A stretch of DNA of 64,000 nucleotides, from NCBI RefSeq assembly GCF_037975245.1, contig NC_092582.1, forward strand, positions 6,116,001-6,180,000, read 5' to 3'. The translations under genes and the position numbers were made by a program. This stretch comes from Apostichopus japonicus. Its lineage: Eukaryota > Echinodermata > Holothuroidea > Aspidochirotida > Stichopodidae. Positions within the stretch are counted from its first letter, which is position 1. Every line of letters starts with the position of its first letter. Below are positions 44,301 through 55,700 of this stretch, one piece after another. The notes under the pieces were generated by a model. The model did no database searches. It saw only the letters and a program-made list of their open reading frames with translations, and was not told the origin of the DNA.

Positions 44301-45667
44301 AGAAATTAAATAAACATGTCACAAATTAAAATTTGGTAAGTAGTCTAGAACTTTAAATAGGCCTACCTGAAGTTGTTTTTGAACTGATCTCAGCTGAGCC
44401 TCCAAAGCTTTCTTAAGTTGATAGAGATGTTGAAGTTCTTTATCCAATAGTGAGTCAGCGCCATCTCTTCCCTGTTGATAAAGATATAAAAATGCAGATC
44501 TGTACTTAGTAAATTAACAAGACATATTCTGAGGCTTGTCTACTGGTAGGAGAAAACTACATCGTTAGACCACAAAACTATTCTTTATGTTTCTAGAGGG
44601 ACAACCAATATCTTAATTACACTAAAGTATTAAAAGCCCTCCGTTGCATAGTGCAAACTTTGTGTTTCCCGTAATTGCATGTAACCTCTTTTTCAAATGC
44701 AATTGTGATCCATAAAACCTTAACAAAAACAGCTAGAACTTTTGTACGGTTAAAGAAGGAACATCCAGTTTTATTCTGAGGCACTTTTACAAATGATTTC
44801 AGACAATTACTGGAATGAATACAGTGAAAGTCAATGCATGCACATGTTTAGCGAAGTTTGTTTTGACTCAACGCCTTTAGTTTATACAAACAACATTGGC
44901 TAAATCTATCTCATTCTGGTGAATCTGATAGGAGCATGATCGAAATCATATAGCTGAAGGATAAAACTTATACCACAGAGCAAAATCATAGAGATCATCA
45001 ATACCTTTGAACTTAAATTTATAAAAGTGCTTTGTGGTGCAAGAATGGGAATTCATTTCTCTGAGTCTGACAGCATAGTGCTTAGGTTCATTGTTGAAAG
45101 ACTGAAAGCTATGCAATAGTCAAATTATTGCACAGAGATTATATCTAGTGATCTCTGATAGGTAGGTTAATATCATAAAATTATAGGATAACAAAACCAT
45201 TCACGAAATTTCGAAACATCTTTGACTACTTAAGTAGTATAAATATAACAGATTTGCCTCAGATCACTTACCCGTTCTCTAGAGGGTCGAGTACACCTGA
45301 TTTCAGTACTCATTTTATTCAAGGCAATATCTTTCCTAATATGTTCAAGCTTCTTTTCCAAAGCTTCCTTCCCTCTGAGTAAGCTTTTAACTTCTTCATT
45401 TGTATCTAAGAAGCTCTCTCTAAGTTTTATAAGAACGGCTCTGGTTTCCCGTACATAGGCTTGTACTACTGTATTACTCTGCTGTGCACAATTGTCACGT
45501 AAAGAAGGTAGGGCATCTACAGCACGGCCCAAGTCCAATCCTTTGTCACTCCTTTCCACTGCCGTTTGCGAAATTTTTAATTCCTTTACTGTCGCTTCTC
45601 GCCAACTTGCTGGTCCCACGGTTGCAGTGGACAGAGAAACGGTAGTTCTCGGCTTCGAAGCTAACAT
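41196..45667 (-). CDS. TEKTL1: Tektin-like protein, best match TEKTL1 (CCDC105), complete, five exons
   Basis: Tektin-family coiled-coil protein; in mammals TEKTL1/CCDC105 is a sperm-tail doublet microtubule inner protein. Joins: 45667-45272, 44471-44367, 43581-43123, 42199-41990, 41378-41196, giving 450 aa (human about 499). Phase 0 throughout, all GT-AG. Features: N-terminal SWREATVKELKISQTAVERS with tektin-like heptads; DGADSLLDKELQHLYQLKKA; VLDQCRRRLSAVIQERNQVL; a G/S/N-rich linker around residues 195-240 ending PPTDPLGPFTPEAAQAIAQA; the tektin-typical RPLVKVYQRHPGTNLPEAQD; and EGLDKSLLQTSRNIALLQMA before a basic C-terminus. The family is secure from RPLVKVYQRH; the orthologue name rests on recall of CCDC105 rather than a search. 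Confidence 0.8.
41990..42199 (-). CDS. TEKTL1: TEKTL1 exon 4 (tektin signature region)
   Basis: 70 codons. Contains WYDATEKALGYTVGPEVQSN and RPLVKVYQRHPGTNLPEAQD; donor AAG|GTGTGT. Confidence 0.88.
42774..43100. repeat. 21-bp minisatellite, about 15 copies, in TEKTL1 intron 3
   Basis: Plus-strand unit TTTGTTTCCTGTGAAGGTTG plus T. Being a multiple of three and stop-free, it keeps frames open on both strands. It lies 23 bp beyond the exon 3 donor. Confidence 0.93.
43123..43581 (-). CDS. TEKTL1: TEKTL1 exon 3
   Basis: 153 codons from VLDQCRRRL to VTLK, donor AAG|GTACTG. The donor is weaker than the others, and the downstream intron stays open in frame for about 167 codons through a 21-bp minisatellite. 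Confidence 0.85.
44367..44471 (-). CDS. TEKTL1: TEKTL1 exon 2
   Basis: 35 codons, GRDGADSLLDKELQHLYQLK onward, phase 0 to 0. Confidence 0.87.
45272..45667 (-). CDS. TEKTL1: TEKTL1 exon 1 (start codon)
   Basis: 132 codons from MLASKPRTTVS to PSRER, donor CGG|GTAAGT. Encodes the first long coiled coil. Confidence 0.85.
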
Positions 45668-47100
45668 ATTTGCAATTTTCTTTTCCCTTTCGAACTTACA
45701 GTTTCATATTTTCGGAGATATTTCTGAGAGGTTTATTCGTGTATTTACTACGTGGAATGTTTCTCCAGTGTTTCTCGCACACGGATGAAAACGTTGTCTA
45801 GTCTACATATGCTGGACGAAAACATGTGTGATGCGTCGTTGCTAGGCTTTGTTGCCAGGGGAGATCCTGTTTAGCCGGTGTTGGCTTAGACTTGATACAA
45901 GCATCATGACTCTTTACGATGGACCCTTCTCTAAACAGAATGGCACCTGCTTTGTGTCAATGGTTAAGGCGCGACCATTGATCAGTTTGCTGGGCAATGT
46001 TTTGAAAGGGGGGGGGGGGGGGGAAAGAGGAAGTAGGTCAATTGACCCATCAATTATGCAGCGGTGTCTAGCAGTCCAACAGCACTAATATTGTTACAGA
46101 TCACGAGGTCCCATCGCATATCAATAATAAGTAACAGTTAAATAGTGTTTGTATAATTGTGTTTGACAATATCAACAATAAATATAACGTACGCAGATTT
46201 ATACTAAGAGTTGATATTCTACCGATTTGCATACTACATGTCCGAAATAGAGAACGTCTTCATAATTCTTTTGATACAACCAAATAAAATTCAACCAGTT
46301 TTCAGCACTTTTATATCAGTTAATGTAGGCCTACAATCATTTTGTCCGCGATATAGAAGGTAAACGTTTTGGGCTTTACGCGTCACCATTGCAAAAATGC
46401 ATATGTACTACGTAAATGTTATTGTCGCGCTAATTTTACCGATGCGGACCATTTGCATAAGCACTTTCTACAATTATTTCCGGTAAAACAAAGTGAATTT
46501 TCTCCACATGACTGATTGCAATTTTGAACAACATTAGAAGCAGATTTTGTTGCCAGGATTTGTAAATAAAATGAGGAGAGCGTGAGTTTCTAAGCCACTG
46601 GCTTCAGATACATGATACCCGCTTAGATAACTTGAACTACTTTCAGATTGTTGAATAATTACATTCAAATGAAACCAGAAACAACTTTCAACTTTCTTGG
46701 CACTGTATTTTATACCATATACCATTACTTAAATAAATTTATCATTTAACAAAAGTTTGCTTTCTCATGCAAGTCATTCTTTAAACAAAATATAGCTTTA
46801 TGCAAGGGCAAAATTTATTCATTATACATTCTTACAGCATTCTACTTCTTTTCCCTTCCTCTTTATTTATTTCCGAAAGTATATAAGTTCTATCAGGAGC
46901 ACAACCTCATACCTTCACAATCAACACAAAATACTAACTCTATGTAACAAGTGAACTAAAATGAAAAACAAGAAAACAATTTGCCCACCCTGCTGACCAT
47001 CTGGAACAAATCATACAATATTTATCACTCAATTATTATGGTAACAAAAAACAGATGAGCATGGAAAATCCTTAACTGCAAAGACAGCTATGTTCTGGGC
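45668..47100. other. TEKTL1 upstream flank, no further gene
   Basis: Contains the TEKTL1 promoter and a G-run at 46009-46022. No exon-like segments. Confidence 0.5.
45838..45846. promoter_or_regulatory. RFX X-box-like half-site upstream of TEKTL1
   Basis: GTTGCTAGG (minus strand CCTAGCAAC), followed on the plus strand by a second GTTGCC 4 bp away. It lies 171 bp upstream of the TEKTL1 ATG. X-boxes commonly drive ciliary genes. A short motif, so chance occurrence is possible. Confidence 0.3.
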
Positions 47101-47164
47101 TAATCTTTGTCTCAGAAGAATGCCCTTGTATTGCAGAGTGTCAACTTGACTATTAATGTCCAAG

Positions 47165-47652
47165 ACAGGAAGGATGCAAAATTGGCTGCGCATAAAGGTC
47201 TCCTCCTGCCAGTATTGGAATATGCCAGTTCTCTCTGGGATCCCCACCAAGCTTTCTTGCAGCACAACCTCGAAAACATTCAGAGGTGTGCAGCCCGTTT
47301 CATCACTTCAGATTATTCAAGAGAGCCTGGCTCTGTCTCATCTCTTTTTCGGGACCTAAACCTGGTGCCCTTGGCAGCGAGGCGCAGGCAAAGTAGAATC
47401 ATCTTATTTGCAAAGGGCATCCATGGCCAGGCTCAGATTCCTATTGACTGCCTAAGGAAGCCTCTGCGTAGGAGTCGGAACATGCACGATATGCATTTCT
47501 GCCAATTGTATGCCAGTACCAATTGCTATAAGTATAGTTTTCTTCCAAATACAATTAGGGATTGGAATAGTCTGCCTTCAGACCTCATTAGTAGTTCCAG
47601 TGGTTCTGTGAATCCTGTCACTCATATCAGTACTCGTGTCAGATTTAACTAA
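47165..47652 (+). pseudogene. LINE reverse-transcriptase C-terminal remnant
   Basis: An open frame ending TAA carries the hallmarks of the C-terminal region of CR1/L2/Jockey-type ORF2: LLLPVLEYASSLWDPHQ, then NIQRCAARFITSDYS, LVPLAARRRQSRIIL, and YSFLPNTIRDWNSLPSDL. The polymerase palm motifs are absent, as expected for a 5'-truncated copy. It lies in the GOLGA2 3' flank on the opposite strand and is not a host gene. Confidence 0.85.
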
Positions 47653-47749
47653 TTACTCTCTTGACGTGTGTGTGGTGAGATATTGTCCCTTTTTGCGGAT
47701 GTGTCACCGTAACGAAGACGAAGAGACAGTATAAATGCTTTAGCGTTGA

Positions 47750-49517
47750 CAGTAAGGGAAATCTATGTTTCACTACCCATGACCATTCTTAGTCATCCAA
47801 TTGCACACAAAAAAAGTAATGAAAGTTAAGTCTGGGAGGGGAAGGGAGTGGGGTGAAAGAGAATGGAGAGGATGAAACGGAGGGATGGAGGGGGAAGGGG
47901 CAGCAAAAAACAAAAGAATTACTGTTGCAAACATTATAACTTGATAATAGCAAAAACATGAGGAAAAATTGTCTTATCCTATCATGTATAGGATGCAGTT
48001 TACACTTGACATAAAATAATGATAGCCAGGAATGAAACAAGCTGTATTGTAGAAAAGCAAATGAAAAGCATTCAGTGCTTGGTCAAGGCTTTCCATCAGT
48101 TATCAATGTAGTATACATAAATATTCATTAAAGGTAAAAATATCATAGATACAGGTTAACCAGTTACCTACAGTTAACAGTGAGTCAGTGTGAATTAGCT
48201 GTTTATCTTTAATGAAATAAACTATCATGTATAAAAATTAGCATAACTACCGCACAGTAATGTGTTAACCCTATACTTTATAACTCAAGACTCCCAAATC
48301 AGTGTTATCCAGTAACCTGTGGTAAAATATCAAGACATTCAGCAGAAATCTCAGAATAATATGAAAAAGCACTTTTTTTTTAACCTCCTTCAATTAGAAA
48401 TGAAATTTCACTAAAAGTCGATTTCAAAATAACATCGTTTGCAGATTACACCTGGATGAACATTTTCTCTTTAAGAAACTGGAATGATGAGGAATATTAT
48501 GATCATAAAGAGAACTAATATTTGTTGGAATTATTGTTCTCTATATTGCTGTATCAATCCACACTGACTTGAGAGCAACTATTAAATGACTAGTCATCAT
48601 TCATCATGAATTTTATACTTTAAGTAGTCAAAGGTCTTTCAAAATTTCATGAATGGTTGTGTTATCCTATTATGTTATAATATTAATTTACTTATCAGAC
48701 TCACAGACACATCATATCTCTCCTATCATTTTTATATGAGAATCACCAGTAACTATCCATTATGCTTTCTAGTATCGGAAATACACCATAGCTTACCAAA
48801 TGTGTACTGCGGCATACAATCTGAGATTTCAAAATCGTAAACTCCTTAGCAACCACTGAAGGGTAACCCCTATACCCTTTTGTCTTTATCCAACCGACTC
48901 AACTCAACTACCACCGATCAAATTTGACACAAATAACCAAATATCACATACTGATCCCTGTAGTGAAATAAACCAATGATACTAACAACGATAAGTTTTT
49001 TTTTCTTCAAGTTGTCGTGCTTTTGGCCACATTAAGTCTACCATTGTGCCATCCATGAAATGTTTCATAAACTGACAACAAGCACTAAAATCAAAGTGGT
49101 GTCCTCTTGAGATCCAACTTAGGATATTGCCCCGAGTGAGTGACTTGTTTTGTGATCTGACTTATTGAGGCCTTTGCAAATTTTGTCTCTTGATTTGCAG
49201 TCCTGCAATACAAATGGACATGTGAGGCTGTACATGGCAATGCTTCTGTGTCCAATCAACACACTTACAATCCAATTCTTCCTTGGCCACTCCATCAGCT
49301 AAATTCAGAGTGCAGTAAATGACTACGAATGGCGAAGTTACTTTATATCCAACTGTGACCTCGGTGTCCACTCCTGGAGCCCATAAACATTTCAGGAAGA
49401 AGAACGGTGCTATTTCACAAACACCACGTGACCATTCATTTATCTACACAGTTCTGAATGCATCGTCGCGAATGAAAAACCACGGTGATATGCTTTATGT
49501 CGTGGACTTGTGACGAC
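47750..49517 (-). other. GOLGA2 3' flank, presumably 3' UTR in part
   Basis: AT-rich with no exon-like segment. I found no canonical minus-strand AATAAA close to the stop; the nearest clear ones are near 46864, beyond the LINE remnant, so the end of the transcript is undetermined. Confidence 0.4.
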
Positions 49518-49774
49518 TCATACATCGATCATGGTCCCGGTACAACATTTGCATGGCAAGAAGTCTCTATCGAGTATGGTCCCTCTATCGATGTTATGGG
49601 AGCCGCCCATCTGTTGAAGGAGTTGAATGATTTGATGGACAGTATGCTCTGTTTCTGGAATGTTATCTGAAGGCACATGGATGCTGTTGGCAGTGTGATA
49701 CTGGTCTGCCGTGGTTCCGTCCTCTGCGTTCCCTTCACTGTCGGAGGAAGACGACGGCCAGTCCTCTCCGATGT
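49518..49774 (-). CDS. GOLGA2: GOLGA2 last exon with stop
   Basis: Phase 1. An acidic Ser-rich stretch ([15 protein letters not shown]), the [15 protein letters not shown] helix and the C-terminus [14 protein letters not shown] before TGA. Confidence 0.92.
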
Positions 49775-52700
49775 CTGGAAAAAAGAAGACGATACTCACG
49801 TAAACACCACTTAAAAGATTTGTGACAATTTCTGAATCGGTTCGATATGCCGGTGTAAATTGCATGTTGGGTGGCAGTTGATTAGGGGGTGTGGGGAGGT
49901 GGACAGTTGTCGATATAGAATGAATGATACCATCACTTTTATATGTGCAAAATGTGTGGAGGGGTGGGTGGGAAGCCCATTAAGGGATTAAGGAATTAAT
50001 GTAGACAAAATCCCCCCCCACCCCCCCAAAAAAAAAAAACCTTCAATTATATTCAAATGAAATGATTTGAAAACCTGGAAATTAAAGAACAAATAAGAAA
50101 AAATAGTTTGGACTGAAAAAAAGTTCTTGAAATACAGGATCTGTTGTATTAGCAAAATCGAAATGTAGGCTTTCGATTACCAGAGGATTTTTTTTGTCTT
50201 TTCCTTTATCACAAAGAAAGGATACATTAAGAAGCGATCCCAGCGCTTACCTTCATTGTCCGCGCTTTCTGATCCATCCATCCCATTCGTCTCCTCCTGG
50301 CCGTGGACCTTGAAAGCGTGTGGGTGGTCTTGGAAGGATGCTGGTATTTCTGGTGACCCTTGGCTGAACTGATATGGATGGAGTTCTTTCTTCTCCTGGA
50401 GTAACTGCATCACAAGATTCTGAAGCTGGTTCAGTTTCTCCTGCATGCTCTCCTTCTCTCTGGCTAACATCGTCACAAATCTCTCTCGTTCTTCCTGTCT
50501 ACGTTTCAAGACACTTCTCTGGTTGTGATACAGGGTAATGTACTCTCCTGAGAAGCCAAAAAAATAAAGAAGAAGTGAAATGACTACTGCACAGCCAGTC
50601 ATCTCCACCACTCCCACCCCTCTGCCCCTTCCCAACCCTCGTCTCACACATCCCACCCCATCCAACACCTCTGCCCCCTCCCAACCCTCCCCTCACACAC
50701 ATCAATGATTTAACCATCTTGCATTTCCCAAGGACTACTGGCTAATATGAAGTAGCATGACCAAGAGACAGGAACAGAGGAAGGGCAGTGTAGAGCAATA
50801 CCATGAACTAAGATAGCAAATTTTGTTGCTGAATTGAACATTTTGAAATGTTGCATTTAACATTAGTACCATGACGGTAAAAAATAAATCAGAGCTGCCT
50901 AAATATTAAAAGATGTAATTTTAATAGATGACTAGCATACACACAGTTTGTATTACTCTCACGCATAATGAAACTCTATTTGATATTCATGTGAGGTGAC
51001 CACACCATTCAACACCACACCGATATTAACAAACAACTATTACTTCCCCTCGCCCCCCCCCCCCCCCCGTCACAATCATAGGAAAGTATTCAGTATTTAT
51101 GTGGGGAGACCAAACCATTCAACGCCACACCGATATAAAAAACAACTATTGTTTTCCCCCCTCACAATCATAGGAACGTATCCAGTATTTATGTGGGGAG
51201 ACCAAACCATTCAACACCACACCGATATTAAAAAACAACTATTGTTTTCCCCCCTCACAATCATAGGAACGTATCCAGTATTTATGTGGGGAGACCAAAC
51301 CATTCAACACCACACCGATATTAAAAAACAACTATTGTTTTCCCCCCTCACAATCATAGGAACGTATCCAGTATTTATATGGGGTGACCACACCATTCAA
51401 CACCACACCGACATTAACAAACAACTATTACTTTCGCCCCTCACAATCATAGGAACGTATTCATTATTTATATGGGGTGACCTCACCATTCCATTAAGAA
51501 TTAATCAAGGTTTTATTACCTATTGTTTCTGTTTCTCCTGTTAGCTGCATGTTGACATGTTCCAATTCCTGGTATCTTTCTATGAGATCCACCTTCTCTC
51601 TCATCACTTGCGTAAACCTGGCCTGGAGTTGCTCCATCGCTAACTGGAGAGTTTCAAAGGCTTCTTGAGTCACAGACTTCTGAAAATCGTCACCTGTGAG
51701 AGGATGGAACAGTAAAGATGAACCAGTGACTCTGACCGAATGTACGTACACACTACACTACCATAAAGCCCCCAAAACGTTCTTGATCATAATTAAGTTT
51801 TAAGGTTAAGTTTAGTTTTGGTGCTACCAATCTGAGTAAGTAGCACATTTCTTTTCACTGCAAATGCTGAGATTAAACAGAACTTCTACACAGAACATAG
51901 ATAAAAACAACCAGTTTCATTCACAAGAGAACAATAAATTGGACAAACTATTAGACTTTAAACAAACTGAAATCCTTTCAAAGCAAAGAATGCAAGAAAG
52001 GTGTGCCTTCTGCTTTTCACCCCAGTAAAGACATATTTATATAGGGACTGCCACCAACTAAGGGCTGGATAGCTTGATTGGTAAAGTAGCTATACAGGGA
52101 CTGCCACCATATAAGGGCTGGATAGCTTGATTGGTAAAGTAGCTATACAGGGACTGCCACCATATAAGGGCTGGATAGCTTGATTGGTAAAGTAGCTATA
52201 TAGGGACTGCCACCGACTAAGGGCTGGATAGCTTGATTGGTAAAGTAGCTATACAGGGACTGCCACCATATAAGGGCTGGATAGCTTGATTGGTAAAGTA
52301 GCTATATAGGGACTGCCACCAACTAAAGGGCTGGATAGCTTGATTGGTAAAGTAGGTATACAGGGACTGCCACCAACTAAGGGCTGGATAGCTTAATTGG
52401 AAAAGTAGCTTTACAGGGACTGCCACCAACTAATGGCTGGAAAGCTTGATTGATAAAGTAGCTTTACATTGACTGCCTCCAACTAAGGGCTGGATAGCTT
52501 GATTGGTAAAGTAGCTTGAATACAGAGACTGCCACCAACTAAGGGCTGGTTAGCTTGATTGGTAAAGTAGCTTTACAGGGACTGGCACCAACTAAGGGCT
52601 GGATAGCTTGATTGGTAAAGTAGCTTTACAGGGACTGGCACCAACTAAGGGCTGGATAGCTTGATTGGTAAAGTAGCTTTACAGGGACTGCCACCAACTA

Positions 52701-55700
52701 AGGGCTGGATAGCTTGATTGGTAAAGTAGCTATACAGGGACTGCCACCATATAAGGGCTGGATAGCTTGATTGGTAAAGTAGCTATATAGGGACTGCCAC
52801 CAACTAAAGGGCTGGATAGCTTGATTGGTAAAGTAGCTTTACAGGGACTGGCACCAACTAAGGGCTGGATAGCTTGATTGGTAAAGTAGCTTTACAGGGA
52901 CTGGCACCAACTAAGGGCTGGATAGCTTGATTGGTAAAGTAGCTTTACAGGGACTGGCACCAACTAAGGGCTGGATAGCTTGATTGGTAAAGTAGCTTTA
53001 CAGGGACTGGCACCAACTAAGGGCTGGATAGCTTGATTGGTAAAGTAGCTTTACAGGGACTGGCACCAACTAAGGGCTGGATAGCTTGATTGGTAAAGTA
53101 GCTTTACAGGGACTGCCACCAACTAAGGGCTGGATAGCTTGATTGGTAAAGTAGCTTTACAGGGACTGGCACCAACTAAGGGCTGGATAGCTTGATTGGT
53201 AAAGTAGCTTTACAGGGACTGCCACCAACTAAGGGCTGGATAGCTTGATTGGTAAATTAGCTTTACAGGGACTGCCACCAACTAAGGGCTGGATAGCTTG
53301 ATTGGTACAGTAGCTTTACAGGGACTGCCACCATCTAAGGGCTGGATAGCTTGATTGGTTAAACACAGGACTAGTAATCCTGATGTCACTGGTTCAAATC
53401 CTGTTTTAACATCAAGTTTTAACTTTATTTCACAAATAATGATTTAATTCCCAGTGGCAGTAGATTCTACATGATTCTTCTACTGAGTTCTCCAACCACT
53501 GTAAGAAGAAGCATGTGGGTCATTCTTGGCCAGCATTGACTTACCTTGCTCTTCTAGAGACTGATTGAGCTGTACTTGAAGGGCTCTCCTCTGTGCCTCC
53601 TCCTCAATGAAAGATGTCCTGAGTTGGTCTCGATCAGCTTCCAGCTGACGTATAATGGCTGAAAGTTCTGCGACCTACAAGCAAACAAATAAGAACAAAG
53701 GGCCATATTTAGGTTTAATTAACTTAAAACCACAATGACATTTAAAGTGAGCACTTTGTACATTAGACTTGTTGGTTTTAAAGAAAAAATGAAAAAGTAT
53801 AAGATGCTTTTAAACTTGACAAACAAGATATATGAATGTGCAAGAAACAACGAATGCAAAGTAACTGATCGAACCAGCATCTTAACGTCTCCCACGAATT
53901 TTAATATGATTGCAATGAACAAAATGCAACTATTTTAATCCTGTGCATCAGAGGACATTCAAGTTCGATTGGATAATATATTAAAACAGGTTTTTATTGA
54001 AACTCTACACCATCTGCAACTTATAAATTACTTGAAGACCAAAATGCTTGTGTTAATTTGTTCCATCAACTTCACAAAAGAATTCTGAAGCCTCAAGAAA
54101 CACTGTGGTCCTTTTCAGACCAAACATTACAACGTCGCCTTTACTCACAGCACTCTCAAAGCCGACGTACCGAGACTTGGGCCTCGTCAACTTTATGCAG
54201 AGGCGGAGAATTGCTTGTTCTTTTGTAAAGTTGAAATGTAATTTTGTCTTTTCCTGTAGCTTGTTTAAAACTACAGAGAATATAGAATATTTCAGTGGCA
54301 GATACGGAGATACTTGGTTTCTAAGAGGAATATTGCTAAAGCTGCCTAACCACCACCCCCCTCCCCAATTTACCACCTATTATAGACAAGTACTCACGAT
54401 ATCATTTGGTTCTCCTCCATTGGACTGATTTAATGATGATCCTTCTACATCTCCCACTAATGAGACGTGAGCTTTTAGGTTATTGTTCTCTTCTTCTAGT
54501 GCTCTTAGGTGCTCCTACCCAAAAAAATTTAATCATTGGTTAAAATTGCAGATGTTTACCATCACAGGAAAGGATATACTTGACTTACTAGCACGATGAG
54601 AGGATGGAAGGAGAAAGGGGGTTTGGGGAATGGGGAGGGGGGGGGGAAGAGAGGGGTGTAGAAACTGTATTGACTGTAATATTAGCAACATAGTACTAAA
54701 TGAGGAAAACAAATGGACTCACTATTATCATAGCAAATCTTAAACAGAATCTTATTAAAATATATCATTTCATTTTCCAGATATGAACGACAAGAGTTCT
54801 ACAGTACTTTACCTATAAATGTAATGTTAGAAAGCTAAATGATATGAAATACTGTGTGCTCACTATATTTGTATACTCATACAGCACCCTCTTAGTAACT
54901 TAAAGAATAAGGAAGCACAACAAAAACATTAATAAATGAAAGACAAATAGCAACAGATGCCTTTGAAAATAAACAACACCAGTGCCCTGTAACCCTCCCC
55001 CCCAGCCCCAATATAAAGTGAAAAGTAAGCTCTATAAACATTCACCTACATCTCTTGGTGAGTGGGGGAGGGGGGGGGAGGGGAGGGTTATTCTAATTGT
55101 ACATCCACCCTTCCATGAATATAATTTTAAAGACATCGCCATCACTTACCTGGGCATCCCCTAGCTCTTTCTGGAGAGACTCAACGAGGGGTTGGTGGGC
55201 GGCATAGTGTTGTGCTCTATCAGCCATCTGAGCATGCTGCAGTAATTCCTTCTTTAAAGACTCTAACTCAATATCCTTCTCGTTAATAACTTCTGTTCTG
55301 CTGTCCAACTGTATGAATAAACATGATGGTATGAATAAAACATCGCATCAATGAATAATTACCAGTGAACACAATCATCTCATACGAGACATATATCTCC
55401 CACCGTACAGCCATTAACTCACAGGATTTAGTGTAGTATAGTACAAACCATGAAACTTTATACCTTGCTGACCAGTCTGTGACCAATGAGGTCCCTTGTG
55501 GAAGGTTAGCTCAAATCTAGGTCTTAGTCTTTTAACTTGCTTCAATCTGCTTTAAAATTCTTATCTTTCAACTATATATCGTTGTCATATCTTTATGATT
55601 CATCCCACACTCCCACTGTAGTAGAGTTAACAACCACAAAAATATGTAATTATGGCTTGTAAACTTCACATCTTGGTACAGAGGATGGTTTGGGTTTGCA

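Noticed and set aside
50996-51544. 182-codon plus-strand open frame
   Set aside because: Entirely explained by the 93-bp tandem repeat, whose length is a multiple of three.
52042-53365. CRISPR-like repeat array
   Set aside because: Contiguous 53-bp units without unique spacers in a eukaryotic intron; it is a minisatellite.
53336-53412. Functional tRNA-Thr(AGT) gene
   Set aside because: A- and B-boxes are good, but the acceptor stem does not pair and the T-stem has a mismatch; it is a SINE head.
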